Shown here: positions 1 to 8,006 of the stretch, piece after piece
Position numbering within the stretch: the first letter of the stretch is position 1
Layout of the letters: each line of letters opens with the position of its first letter
NCBI GenBank assembly: GCA_014730345.1
Contig: WJIJ01000013.1
Coordinates: 1-33,025 of the forward strand
Length of the DNA: 33,025 nt
Direction of reading: 5' to 3'
From: Candidatus Zixiibacteriota bacterium
GTDB taxonomy: Bacteria; Zixibacteria; MSB-5A5; UM-FILTER-46-8
Translations under genes and position numbers: made by a program
Notes under the pieces: model-generated
Seen by the model: only the letters and a program-made list of their open reading frames with translations
Databases searched by the model: none
Told to the model about the DNA's origin: nothing

Positions 1-212
1 ATCTTTTTCTCCAGACCATTGGATTTAGCTGGCGATTGCCGCCGAAAAGCCGAAGTTCCGTTTTCGAAAAACTGTTTTTGCCATCGATAAAAAACTGTCG
101 GCTGTAAGCCGTACTTATCGCAAAGGTCGGAGACGGGTACTTTTTCGAGAAGATGTTGTTTAATAATGGAAACTTTCTGTTCCGGCGAATAATTGGTGCG
201 GTTCTTGGTCAT
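1..212 (-). CDS. IS3-type transposase OrfA, N-terminal part (runs off window)
   Basis: The first 70 residues of a protein start at an ATG at 212 with a good ribosome binding site (AAGGAGG, 221-227), and the frame stays open to the window edge. Residues about 5-50 look like the helix-turn-helix of IS3-family OrfA proteins: an 'YSPEQKVSIIKQHL' first helix, then 'VSDLCDKYGLQPTVFYRWQK', in which the second helix contacts the element ends. OrfA normally works with a DDE integrase, OrfB, which would lie beyond position 1. The assignment to the HTH_Tnp_1 class rests on motif recognition. Whether the element is intact cannot be seen. Confidence 0.8.
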   Translation of the reverse strand, partial: MTKNRTNYSPEQKVSIIKQHLLEKVPVSDLCDKYGLQPTVFYRWQKQFFENGTSAFRRQSPAKSNGLEKK

Positions 213-522
213 TAACTTTTCCTCCTTGTTAAGCCAGGGGCTTATAAAGTTGTAATGCTAATATACAACTAAATCATTTCATGGAAAAGCCCATTTCCGG
301 TAGAAGCAGGACAAAAAACAGGAGTAAAGACCATAATCAAGCAAACTGTTACGAGACAGGTAATTGAATCAGTTAAACGCAAACCATCCGTTATCGCTCA
401 TCCGAACAAGGGTCGTTGCTACAGGCTCCCCCGGCAAAAATCAGATTGACAGGTTATGGACGATTAGGCTGTCATCAGAATCGATAAAATATTTTAGGGA
501 TTAATGTACAGACCTCTGATAA
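213..522. other. 310-base gap between transposase and YhaM-like gene
   Basis: No convincing gene is present. The stretch holds the OrfA ribosome binding site (221-227) and a 7-bp inverted repeat (AGTTGTA at 248-254, TACAACT at 264-270) that may lie near the left end of the insertion element. Short open frames occur around 270-450, but they have no ribosome binding site and match no family I know. No transfer RNA or other RNA gene was recognised. Confidence 0.5.
248..270. repeat. 7-bp inverted repeat upstream of OrfA
   Basis: AGTTGTA (248-254) and TACAACT (264-270) flank a 9-base spacer. They lie 36-58 bases upstream of the OrfA start. The repeat could be an operator, part of a terminal inverted repeat, or chance in AT-rich DNA. 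The right end of the element is outside the window, so it cannot be compared. Confidence 0.4.
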
Positions 523-1479
523 TCAGGAACCGTTATATTTTTCACCAAAATAGAAAAAGCGCTCTTTCAAACGGATGTATTCCGACCATTCGGCGCCGTC
601 GGGGGCTTGTTTATCAATTATATTGGAGTATGCCTCCACCTGGCTGTCCAGCATATCCACCTGATGCAGGATTACCGCTTCGAGGGTCATCGGCACCACC
701 GGCGAGCCGTTGGCAAGCTCCCCCTGGTGGGATAATATCAAATGTTTAACCTCCGCCGCCAGCCCTTCAGGGAAATCTTCAATTTTACTTACAGCCGCAG
801 AAACCTCGTGATAACCGATAGATATATGCCCTTCCAGTCTGCCCCGAGTAGAATAATTTATTGCACCGCCTACATCCAGTTCATATACCTTTCCGATATC
901 ATGCAGAATGGCGCCGGTTAAGAGCAAATCCCGGTCGCATTTCGGATAAATCCCGGACACAAAATCGGCTATCTGGGTCATATAGAGCGTATGTTGAAGC
1001 AACCCCCCGAGAAAACCGTGATGCCATTTCTTACCCCCGGGAGCAAGAATAAATTTCTCCACAAAAGCTTCATCGGAGAAAAATGAATTGAGCAGTAATA
1101 CCAGGTATTCATTCGAGATAGACGCGATTTTGTCCTGGAGTTTTTCCCACATCTTATCGACATTGAAATGCGATGATTTAAGAAACTCCTTTATGTCATA
1201 ATCCCCTTCGACCGATTCTACGGAACTAACATTAAGCTGAAGTTCATTTTGATAAACGTTCACCACGCCTTGAACGGTAACTATTTCGCCGGGGCTGTAT
1301 TTTTTATGCTCATCGGGAGCGCAATCCCATAATACCCCATCGATAGTACCGCTGTTATCCCCGAATTCAAAATCGAGTTTAAAACCTTTCGAATACGATT
1401 TCAGGGTGACCGAAATAATGGCAAATTGAGAGTTAATGGCGTCGCCAGCTTGTATATCCTTTATCAACTGCTTTTTCAT
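523..1479 (-). CDS. YhaM-like 3'-5' exoribonuclease (OB fold plus HD domain)
   Basis: The 318-residue protein has the two-part architecture of the YhaM/CBF1 family. A nucleic-acid-binding OB fold spans about residues 16-90, and a metal-dependent HD phosphohydrolase domain spans about 150-300. Visible metal ligands are His154 in KKWHHG, His163 in LLQHT, His193-Asp194 in LHDIGK, His251 in LSHQG and Asp275. Family members degrade RNA, and some single-stranded DNA, from the 3' end. The length matches the family. It stands alone and diverges from the permease genes. A strong promoter lies so close to the ATG that the transcript should be almost leaderless, and no Shine-Dalgarno sequence is present. 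Confidence 0.88.
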   Translation of the reverse strand: MKKQLIKDIQAGDAINSQFAIISVTLKSYSKGFKLDFEFGDNSGTIDGVLWDCAPDEHKKYSPGEIVTVQGVVNVYQNELQLNVSSVESVEGDYDIKEFLKSSHFNVDKMWEKLQDKIASISNEYLVLLLNSFFSDEAFVEKFILAPGGKKWHHGFLGGLLQHTLYMTQIADFVSGIYPKCDRDLLLTGAILHDIGKVYELDVGGAINYSTRGRLEGHISIGYHEVSAAVSKIEDFPEGLAAEVKHLILSHQGELANGSPVVPMTLEAVILHQVDMLDSQVEAYSNIIDKQAPDGAEWSEYIRLKERFFYFGEKYNGS

Positions 1480-1488
1480 CCGATTTAG

Positions 1489-1517
1489 ATAATATCCGTA
1501 TAATAAATATAAGTCAA
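1489..1517 (-). promoter_or_regulatory. Sigma-70-type promoter of the YhaM-like gene
   Basis: On the minus strand a TTGACT -35 box (1512-1517) and a TATTAT -10 box (1489-1494) are separated by 17 bases. Each matches the consensus in five of six positions. The -10 box ends 9 bases before the ATG at 1479, so transcription should start about 2-4 bases upstream of the start codon. Confidence 0.65.
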
Positions 1518-1527
1518 GGTTTTTAGC

Positions 1528-1555
1528 TTGCGTTAAAGCTTATCAATGCTATTAT
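1528..1555 (+). promoter_or_regulatory. Candidate promoter of the LptF/LptG pair
   Basis: TTGCGT (1528-1533) and TATTAT (1550-1555) are 16 bases apart on the plus strand. The -10 box is good but the -35 box is weak. The predicted start near 1562 gives a leader of about 39 bases before the TTG at 1601. Confidence 0.4.
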
Positions 1556-1600
1556 ATTGACTTACTCATGGACGAAACCGACGAAAACCACGGAGAATGA

Positions 1601-2977
1601 TTGAAAATAGCCTACAAATACATGTTGAAGGAGCATATCGGGCCGTTCTTTTTCGGGCTGTCCACGGTTACGTTCGTGCTTATCATGGATTTCATCCTGG
1701 ATATACTCAACATGATAATTTCCAAGGGATTGCCGGCATTGGTGATACTTGAAGTTTTCGTGCTGAACCTGGCATGGATGTTCGCATTGTCAATTCCGAT
1801 GGCGGTATTGGTAGCCGTTTTGATGGCATTTGGAAGGATGTCCGCCGATCTGGAAATCACGGCCTTTAAAGCATGCGGCGTGCCGTTCTATAAACTGCTG
1901 ATTCCGGTGGTAATTGCATCGGCTGTGCTGGCGGGGGCATTGATGTGGTTCAATGACCGCATTCTGCCTGAATCCAATCATCGGGCCCGGGTACTTATGT
2001 CCGATATCACTCACAAAAAACCGGCATGGAGCATCGAACCGGGTCTGTTTATCGATAATTTTCCCGGGTATCACCTGCTAATTCAAAATGTACAGGAGGA
2101 CCGGATCCACGTGGAGGGAGTTACGATATACGAGGAAAAAGGCAGGGAAACCCCGCGCACGATTGTTGCCGAAAAAGGAACAATTGGTTTTATGGAAGAT
2201 AACACGACCCTGCGGATAGACCTCCGGGATGGCGAAATACATGAACCCGATTCTGAAGACCCGAGCAAATACCGACGTTTGAAGTTCGAGGAGCAAAGCA
2301 TATATATACCTGACGCGGGTAGTCAGCTGGTCAGAAGCGATTCTGAATACCGAGGGGACAGGGAACAGAGTATCGCCATGATGAAGGCCAACAACGCTAA
2401 AATAAAGGAGAAGATTGTCGATGCCCGAGAAAACCTCGAGCGCCGAATTGATAAATCATTTAAAATAGTTGAATCGGAAGAAAAACCGGTTCCCCTGTCG
2501 CGGGTTTATACAGCCGATGCCGCCCGTGCGGCGGAGGTCTTCCGTAATGAAATCAATGACCTGCGCAAACAAGCCAAATACGACATTCAAAACATCGAAG
2601 GCAATCTACGGCGTTATAACAGTTTTTCGGTAGAGATTCATAAGAAGTTCTCCATACCGGTTGCATGTATTGTTTTCGCTTTGCTTGGAGGCCCGCTGGG
2701 AGTGATGGCCCGTAAAGGCGGAATGGGAACCGGGTTGGGTTTGAGCCTCTTTTTCTTTATCCTCTACTGGGCATTCCTTATCGGCGGTGAGGAGCTTGCC
2801 GACAGGAGGATAATATCTGCATTCTGGGCAATGTGGAGCGCGAATATTATCCTGGGCGCGGTAGGTATATATCTCCTATATAAAACCGTAAAGGAATCCA
2901 CGGTCATTTCGTTCAGCATAAAAGATTTTCTCTCAACACTACTCTACAGGTGGAAGAAAGTTGCGAATTCTCGATAG
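1601..2977 (+). CDS. LptF/LptG-family permease, long form
   Basis: This is a 458-residue inner-membrane protein of the YjgP/YjgQ family. LptF and LptG form the membrane part of the LptB2FG transporter that pulls lipopolysaccharide out of the inner membrane. Three membrane segments lie near 14-37, 47-75 and 95-118. A periplasmic domain follows, then three more segments near 351-370, 378-396 and 408-427. Between the periplasmic domain and segment four is a highly charged, probably coiled-coil stretch (about 255-345), which explains the extra length. The start is TTG with GGAG five bases upstream, and the in-frame TGA directly before it excludes an earlier start. It overlaps the next permease by 17 bases. 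Which copy is LptF and which is LptG cannot be decided from sequence alone. Confidence 0.85.
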   Translation: MKIAYKYMLKEHIGPFFFGLSTVTFVLIMDFILDILNMIISKGLPALVILEVFVLNLAWMFALSIPMAVLVAVLMAFGRMSADLEITAFKACGVPFYKLLIPVVIASAVLAGALMWFNDRILPESNHRARVLMSDITHKKPAWSIEPGLFIDNFPGYHLLIQNVQEDRIHVEGVTIYEEKGRETPRTIVAEKGTIGFMEDNTTLRIDLRDGEIHEPDSEDPSKYRRLKFEEQSIYIPDAGSQLVRSDSEYRGDREQSIAMMKANNAKIKEKIVDARENLERRIDKSFKIVESEEKPVPLSRVYTADAARAAEVFRNEINDLRKQAKYDIQNIEGNLRRYNSFSVEIHKKFSIPVACIVFALLGGPLGVMARKGGMGTGLGLSLFFFILYWAFLIGGEELADRRIISAFWAMWSANIILGAVGIYLLYKTVKESTVISFSIKDFLSTLLYRWKKVANSR

Positions 2978-4049
2978 ATATGTCGCCAAAAGGTTTTTAT
3001 TCACCATGAGCTTCGCGCTCATCGCCTTTATTTCTGTATTTTTAATTGTAGATCTAATCGAGAATTTGGATAAATTCATCGACAGGGATGTGCCTGCGGA
3101 TATTATTGTACAATATTACATCAATTTCATCCCCTTCATCGTGGTGCTGACCATGCCGGTAGCGGTACTGCTTTCCACTCTTTTTTCTCTCGGTTCCCTG
3201 GCCAGGAATTTCGAACTGGTTGCCATGAAAGCCAATGGTATATCGCTTTACCGGATTTTGTCTCCACTGCTGTTAATCGGGCTGTTGATCAGCGCCGGGA
3301 TTTTTTTCATAGGAGATGATATCGTCTCCTATGCCAACCGCCGAAAAGCCGAGATAAAAGCCGAACATATCGACAGACGCCCGGATAAACTTAAGGCCAA
3401 GACCTCGGACCTGTTCGTGGAAGGCGAAAACGGCGCGATTTATTACATGAGAATTTACGACCCCGCGACCAAAACCGGAAGCGGAATATTAATCCACCGC
3501 ATCGAGGAAAACCGGATTATCGAGACTATAGAAGCGGAAAGCATGAAATACATTGAAACCGGATGGGTCGCTGAAAACGGCACTCACCGTATCTTCGATA
3601 AAGATTCTATAGCAAGCGCCGACGAGTTCAAAACTTTCGACAAGATGGTATTATCCGAATTCAAAGAACCTCCGGAGGCATTTGAAAAGTTGAATATCAA
3701 ACCGGAAAGTATGACCTTCTCCGAGCTTAAAAATCACATAGCGTTGAAACGAAAACTGGGCAAGGACACTTCGCGGGAGAGGGTTGAATTACACCTTAAG
3801 GTATCCTTCCCCCTGATAAATTTCATAATAATTCTGCTGGGAGCGCCGCTGGCTTCGAGCCCGAAAAAAAGCGGCGCGGCCCTCGGTTTCGCGGTTTCCC
3901 TGTTGGTAAGTTTTATCTACTTCACGATTATACGGGCATGCCAGTCGTTGGGGCAAAATCATCACCTGCCGCCTGTGCTGGCCGCGTGGCTGGCTAATAT
4001 CCTCTTTTTCTGTATAGGAATCTTCCTGACACTAAAAGCCCATAAATAA
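2961..4049 (+). CDS. LptF/LptG-family permease, second copy
   Basis: A 362-residue YjgP/YjgQ-family membrane protein and the natural partner of the permease just upstream. It starts with MRILDRYVAKRF, typical of the family, then has three N-terminal membrane segments, a periplasmic beta-jellyroll-type region of roughly 130-260, and three C-terminal segments ending at KAHK. The TTG start at 2961 lies inside the end of the first gene, so translation is probably coupled. AGGTGGAAG just upstream serves as ribosome binding site. The ATPase LptB and the bridge proteins LptA and LptC are not in this window. The length is normal for the family. Confidence 0.87.
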   Translation: MRILDRYVAKRFLFTMSFALIAFISVFLIVDLIENLDKFIDRDVPADIIVQYYINFIPFIVVLTMPVAVLLSTLFSLGSLARNFELVAMKANGISLYRILSPLLLIGLLISAGIFFIGDDIVSYANRRKAEIKAEHIDRRPDKLKAKTSDLFVEGENGAIYYMRIYDPATKTGSGILIHRIEENRIIETIEAESMKYIETGWVAENGTHRIFDKDSIASADEFKTFDKMVLSEFKEPPEAFEKLNIKPESMTFSELKNHIALKRKLGKDTSRERVELHLKVSFPLINFIIILLGAPLASSPKKSGAALGFAVSLLVSFIYFTIIRACQSLGQNHHLPPVLAAWLANILFFCIGIFLTLKAHK

Positions 4050-4051
4050 AT

Positions 4052-4075
4052 AAGCCGGCAAAACTCGGCCGGCTT
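4052..4075 (-). terminator. Intrinsic terminator of the cold-shock gene
   Basis: An 8-bp perfect stem (AAGCCGGC 4052-4059, GCCGGCTT 4068-4075) has an 8-base loop. On the minus strand it is followed by the T-rich TTATTTATTTAT. It lies about 31 bases after the cold-shock stop codon. It may also stop convergent transcripts from the permease genes, but the plus-strand side has only a weak T-tract. Confidence 0.7.
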
Positions 4076-4106
4076 GAAATTTATGTGATAACTCCTTTCC
4101 TCTTTC

Positions 4107-4310
4107 TCAAACTTTAATCACTTTTGTGGCCAGAGGTCCCTTGGGACCGTCCGCAAGATCAAATTCTACCTCCTGCCCCTTCGTGAGCGTTTTAAATCCA
4201 TTACCTTCGATCTTGGAGTAATGAACAAAGATGTCCTTGTTCTCTCCGCTGCCTTCGATAAACCCGAATCCTTTGCGGTCATTAAACCACTTAACTATTC
4301 CTTTGGGCAT
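4107..4310 (-). CDS. Cold-shock domain protein (CspA family)
   Basis: The 67-residue protein is a single cold-shock domain, a five-stranded OB fold that binds single-stranded RNA and DNA and melts RNA structure. Both RNA-binding motifs are present: KGFGFIE (RNP1, about residues 13-19) and DIFVHYS (RNP2, about 26-32), preceded by VKWFNDRKG. The length is standard. The ATG at 4310 is served by AAGGAGG about 9 bases upstream. The gene has its own terminator and is preceded by about 195 bases of leader or intergenic DNA with nested inverted repeats, so it is probably transcribed by itself and controlled through its leader, as cspA genes often are. Confidence 0.95.
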   Translation of the reverse strand: MPKGIVKWFNDRKGFGFIEGSGENKDIFVHYSKIEGNGFKTLTKGQEVEFDLADGPKGPLATKVIKV

Positions 4311-4354
4311 CTAAAAATACACCTCCTTCTAACGCACGAAAGCGATACTCTTAT

Positions 4355-4485
4355 TTCTACAGGTAATCCCAATTATTGTCCTTTTCGGGTGAGATTTTGA
4401 ATACTAAGTAACATCTGTGGGTTTTCCTTCTTAATCACATATTTAATATCGGAAAAACCCAATTTTACTTGAGTAACCTGTAGAA
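4355..4485 (-). promoter_or_regulatory. Nested inverted repeats upstream of the cold-shock gene
   Basis: An outer 10-bp perfect inverted repeat (TTCTACAGGT 4355-4364, ACCTGTAGAA 4476-4485) encloses an inner imperfect one (TGGGTTTTCC 4418-4427, GGAAAAACCCA 4451-4461). A 12-base palindrome TTACTTGAGTAA overlaps the outer right arm (4465-4476). If transcribed with the cold-shock gene, these form a large two-part hairpin in a leader of more than 150 bases. The inner hairpin could instead belong to the 3' end of ahcY. No convincing promoter could be placed. Confidence 0.45.
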
Positions 4486-4505
4486 CAAAAGCGGAGGTTT
4501 TTTAA

Positions 4506-5765
4506 CTATGTGCCCAATTCCCAGGAAGCAAGGTACTCTTTTTGCTCCGGGGTAAGTTTATCGATTTTAACTCCCATTGATTTCAGTTTAAGCGAAGCTA
4601 TCTTTTCATCTATCTTCTCGGGCACCGGGTATACCCTGTTCTCGAATTTCTGCTTCCTGGTATATAGATATTCAGTCGCCAATGACTGGTTGGCAAATGA
4701 CATATCCATAACCATGGCCGGATGCCCTTCGGCGCTGGCCAGGTTGATCAATCTGCCATCGCCCAGCAAATAAATACGTTTGCCATTATTCAGGTTGTAT
4801 TCCTCGACCTCCGGGCGCACTTCGCGCTTGGATTTGGTGAGTTCATTTAGTCCCTTGATATCCAACTCTACATTGAAATGACCGGAATTGGCTACAATGG
4901 CATTATCTTTCATCTTCTCGAAATGCTCCTTGCGGATAACATTGATATCGCCGGTAACCGTTACGAATACATCGCCAATCTTCGCCGCCTGGGCAATAGG
5001 CATAACATCATAGCCGTCCATAACGGCTTCTATACCTTTCACAGGATCGACTTCACACACGATCACCCTCGCGCCCATGCCTGACGCGCGCATGGCCAAT
5101 CCCCTGCCGCACCAGCCATATCCGCATATTACGAACCTGCTTCCGGCGATAAGCATATTGGTAGCCCGCAGGATACCATCTATCGTGGACTGCCCCGTGC
5201 CATAACGGTTATCGAAGAAATGCTTGGTTTTGGAATCATTAACCGCGATTATAGGATAGAGAAGCACGCCATTCTTCTCCATGCTTTTTAAGCGAATCAC
5301 TCCCGTTGTAGTTTCTTCGGTACCTCCGATAACATTGGCGGCGAGGTTTTTATACTTGCCGTGAAGGGTCGAAACCAGATCGGCGCCGTCATCCATTGTA
5401 ACCTGGGGTTCATGTTCGAGAGCCTGGCTGATATGTTTATAATAAAGTTTATTATCTTCGCCGCGGACTGAAAACACGGAAACGCCAAAATCCTTCACCA
5501 GCGAAGCCGCAACCTCGTCCTGGGTTGAAAGCGGATTGGACGCGCACAACCTTGCCTCAGCGCCGCCCGCCTTCAAGGTCCGCATAAGGTTTGCCGTTTC
5601 GGTAGTTACATGCAGACAACATGCCATTCGGAGCCCTTTCAAAGGCTTATCCTTTTCGAATCTCTCACGTATCAAACGTAAAACCGGCATATTTTTCTCG
5701 GCCCATTCTATTCGCTTCTTCCCGGAAGCCGCTAACTGAAGGTCTGCAACATCATGTTCAACCAT
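4506..5765 (-). CDS. ahcY: Adenosylhomocysteinase (short form)
   Basis: The 419-residue enzyme hydrolyses S-adenosylhomocysteine to adenosine and homocysteine, using bound NAD, and removes the inhibitory product of methylation. Seen are the substrate-domain motifs HVTTETANL, TMDDGADL and GGTEETTTG, then NDSKTKHFFDNRYGTGQS with the catalytic Lys and Asp, and the Rossmann loop GYGWCGRGLA. The protein ends at YLASWELGT. It therefore lacks the C-terminal extension with the Lys and Tyr that reaches the neighbouring subunit's NAD in the long form, and resembles the Thermotoga/archaeal version. It follows metK by 41 bases and is likely cotranscribed. The ATG at 5765 has AGGAG seven bases upstream. 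Confidence 0.95.
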   Translation of the reverse strand: MVEHDVADLQLAASGKKRIEWAEKNMPVLRLIRERFEKDKPLKGLRMACCLHVTTETANLMRTLKAGGAEARLCASNPLSTQDEVAASLVKDFGVSVFSVRGEDNKLYYKHISQALEHEPQVTMDDGADLVSTLHGKYKNLAANVIGGTEETTTGVIRLKSMEKNGVLLYPIIAVNDSKTKHFFDNRYGTGQSTIDGILRATNMLIAGSRFVICGYGWCGRGLAMRASGMGARVIVCEVDPVKGIEAVMDGYDVMPIAQAAKIGDVFVTVTGDINVIRKEHFEKMKDNAIVANSGHFNVELDIKGLNELTKSKREVRPEVEEYNLNNGKRIYLLGDGRLINLASAEGHPAMVMDMSFANQSLATEYLYTRKQKFENRVYPVPEKIDEKIASLKLKSMGVKIDKLTPEQKEYLASWELGT

Positions 5766-5806
5766 TAATATTCTCCTGCTATAAATTCTCGTCTTTGTAT
5801 TCTAAA

Positions 5807-6973
5807 TTACGACCATGATTTCAAATCATTAACCCTGTCGGTTCTCTCCCATGTGAACTCCGGCTCGGAACGTCCGAAATGCCCGTAGGCGGCGCTGTTT
5901 TTATAAATCGGCCTTAATAAATCCAGATTGTTTATAATACCCCGCGGGCTTAAATCGAAATGCTTGCGCACAAGCTCCTCAAGACGGGTATCCTCGATTT
6001 CCCCGGTTCCTTCCGTATCAATCGCTATAGATACGGGTTGGACCACGCCTATAGCGTAAGCAAGCTGGATTGTGCACCTTTTGGCGAGACCGGCGGCGAC
6101 GATGTTTTTCGCTATATACCGGGCCATGTAACTTGCCGAGCGGTCTACCTTGGTGGGGTCTTTACCCGAAAACGCTCCGCCGCCATGAGGAGCCCAGCCG
6201 CCGTAGGTGTCAACAATAATCTTCCTGCCGGTCATCCCGGTATCCGACTGGGGTCCGCCGATAAGGAAAATTCCGGTGGGGTTGATATGGTATTCGGTAC
6301 CCTCGTGGAGCAAACCATCAGGTATTACCGGTTTTATAACTTTCTCAACTAATAACTGCTTTGATTCCTCGGTGATTTTTTTTCTGGTGCCATCGAGAAT
6401 CGCTTCGGTATGCTGTGTGGAAAGCACCACCGCATCCACCCTGGATGCTTTACCGTTATCATAAACGACGGTAACCTGCGATTTCCCGTCTGGACCCAGC
6501 CATTCTATGTCCTTCTTTTTACGCACATTGGCAAGGTTACGGGTTAATTTGTGGGCCAGTGTAATGGGCAGTGGCATTAGCTCGGGAGTTTCATCGGTAG
6601 CGTAACCGAACATAATTCCCTGGTCGCCGGCCCCTCCGATATCGACGCCTTGCGCGATATCCGCGGCCTGTTCGCCAATTGCATTTAGCACCGCGCAGGT
6701 TTCATGGTTGAATCCGAACTTGGGATCGGTATATCCTATATCCCGGACTATTTCCCGGACGAGCCTGGCGATATCGGCGTAACCGGTAGTGGTAATTTCA
6801 CCGCCGACAATAACTAATCCGACGGTTACGAACGCTTCGCAGGCAACCCGCGATTTACTGTCCTGGCGGAGAAGTTCATCAAGCACGGCATCTGAAATCT
6901 GGTCGCAGACCTTATCCGGATGCCCCTCGGTAACAGATTCTGAACTAAATACGAAGTTTGAATTCCTGAACAA
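5807..6973 (-). CDS. metK: S-adenosylmethionine synthetase
   Basis: The 388-residue enzyme makes S-adenosylmethionine from methionine and ATP in the cytoplasm. Family motifs seen are [20 protein letters not shown] near the N-terminus, [12 protein letters not shown] in the middle, and the glycine-rich loop [17 protein letters not shown] near residue 265. The length is typical. The start is TTG at 6973 with AGGAGG immediately upstream (6977-6982). No closer ATG fits the family N-terminus, which begins just before [10 protein letters not shown]. It sits 24 bases after the nucleotidyltransferase and ahead of ahcY, so both ends of the methyl cycle are encoded together. No SAM riboswitch is visible in the short gap. 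Confidence 0.97.
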   Translation of the reverse strand: MFRNSNFVFSSESVTEGHPDKVCDQISDAVLDELLRQDSKSRVACEAFVTVGLVIVGGEITTTGYADIARLVREIVRDIGYTDPKFGFNHETCAVLNAIGEQAADIAQGVDIGGAGDQGIMFGYATDETPELMPLPITLAHKLTRNLANVRKKKDIEWLGPDGKSQVTVVYDNGKASRVDAVVLSTQHTEAILDGTRKKITEESKQLLVEKVIKPVIPDGLLHEGTEYHINPTGIFLIGGPQSDTGMTGRKIIVDTYGGWAPHGGGAFSGKDPTKVDRSASYMARYIAKNIVAAGLAKRCTIQLAYAIGVVQPVSIAIDTEGTGEIEDTRLEELVRKHFDLSPRGIINNLDLLRPIYKNSAAYGHFGRSEPEFTWERTDRVNDLKSWS

Positions 6974-6997
6974 TTTTCCTCCTGAAATATTAAAAAG

Positions 6998-7975
6998 TTA
7001 CCTGTATCCTATTTCTGAAGAATCCCCGACGTTGAAACTGCGGAACTGCATCCTGACCTGGGCGTATTCGCCTATTAGAGAATCCTCCATCATACAATCT
7101 TTAACCACAGAGCCCTTGCCTATTATTGAATCACGGATTATAGAATTTTGAATCACCGTATCACCGGCAATAGTAACATTGGGCCCAATAATAGAATTCT
7201 CTACTTTTACACCTCTTCCAACGAACACCGGGGGTATAATTACTGTTCCCGGAATATCAGGTCTTGAATTCTCCAATTTGCTGAGTAAATGTTTATTTGT
7301 AGAAAGCAATGTTTCCGGTTTGCCGCAGTCAAACCAGCCCGGGACATCAAATGTTTTGATGCGGGCGCCATTCTTCAACATAATCTGGAGCGCGTCGGTA
7401 AGCTGATACTCTCCCCGGGTTTTAATGCCCTTATCGACTATTTCGGCAAGGGATCTGGTAAGCGATTGAATATCCTTTATGTAATAAATCCCCACCAGCG
7501 CTTCATTCGAAACCGGCTCATCCGGTTTCTCAACTAATTCGGTAATATATCCATCCTTAACCACGGCCACCCCAAAACGGCGGGGGTCATCTACTTTATG
7601 CGTACCAATAGAGTTTTCACTATCTTTTATCACCGCGTTCAAATCTGCCCTGTAAATGGTATCCCCGAGAATAATTAATACCGATTCATCATTGAAGTAT
7701 TCGCCGCAGAGATGTATAGCGTAACCGAGGCCTTTCAACTCTTCTTGTTCCACGAAGGTGGCGTTTAAATTATAATTTTCATTAACATATTTCTTAATCA
7801 TATTTCCGAAGAACCCAACCACGAATATAACTTCGGAAACTTCAAGTTCCGCCACCCTGTCCAAAATATGTCCTAAAATAGGTTTCCCGGCGACATTCAA
7901 CAATGATTTCGGCAATGTATGGGTATGAGGCCTCAAACGAGTTCCGATTCCTGCGGCGGGTATAACTACTTTCAT
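6998..7975 (-). CDS. Sugar-1-phosphate nucleotidyltransferase with beta-helix tail
   Basis: A 325-residue nucleotide-sugar pyrophosphorylase of the RmlA/GlmU-like group. It couples a nucleoside triphosphate to a sugar 1-phosphate to give an activated sugar. The N-terminal signature is PAAGIGTRLRPHTHTLPKSLL, with GD at LGDTIYRAD binding metal, VEKP near 140 and a GEYQLTDAL motif. From about residue 245 onward there are hexapeptide-type repeats (NSIIGPNVTI, NSIIRDSIIG, DSLIGEYAQV), which form a left-handed beta helix. The sugar and the nucleotide cannot be deduced; glucose 1-phosphate is likeliest. The neighbouring PGI/PMI isomerase would supply hexose 6-phosphates. The ATG has AAGGAAG upstream. 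Confidence 0.85.
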   Translation of the reverse strand: MKVVIPAAGIGTRLRPHTHTLPKSLLNVAGKPILGHILDRVAELEVSEVIFVVGFFGNMIKKYVNENYNLNATFVEQEELKGLGYAIHLCGEYFNDESVLIILGDTIYRADLNAVIKDSENSIGTHKVDDPRRFGVAVVKDGYITELVEKPDEPVSNEALVGIYYIKDIQSLTRSLAEIVDKGIKTRGEYQLTDALQIMLKNGARIKTFDVPGWFDCGKPETLLSTNKHLLSKLENSRPDIPGTVIIPPVFVGRGVKVENSIIGPNVTIAGDTVIQNSIIRDSIIGKGSVVKDCMMEDSLIGEYAQVRMQFRSFNVGDSSEIGYR

Positions 7976-8006
7976 TAAATACTTCCTTATTTTTTACGAA
8001 GCAACT

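Noticed and set aside
270-450. Short plus-strand frames in the gap beside the transposase
   Set aside because: No start with a ribosome binding site and no recognisable motif. Could be remnants, but nothing supports this.
523-749. Plus-strand frame over the 3' end of the YhaM-like gene
   Set aside because: Antisense shadow. The minus strand encodes a conserved HD-domain protein.
6974-6997. SAM or SAH riboswitch ahead of metK-ahcY
   Set aside because: The gap is only 24 bases and both genes appear to be internal to a longer transcript.
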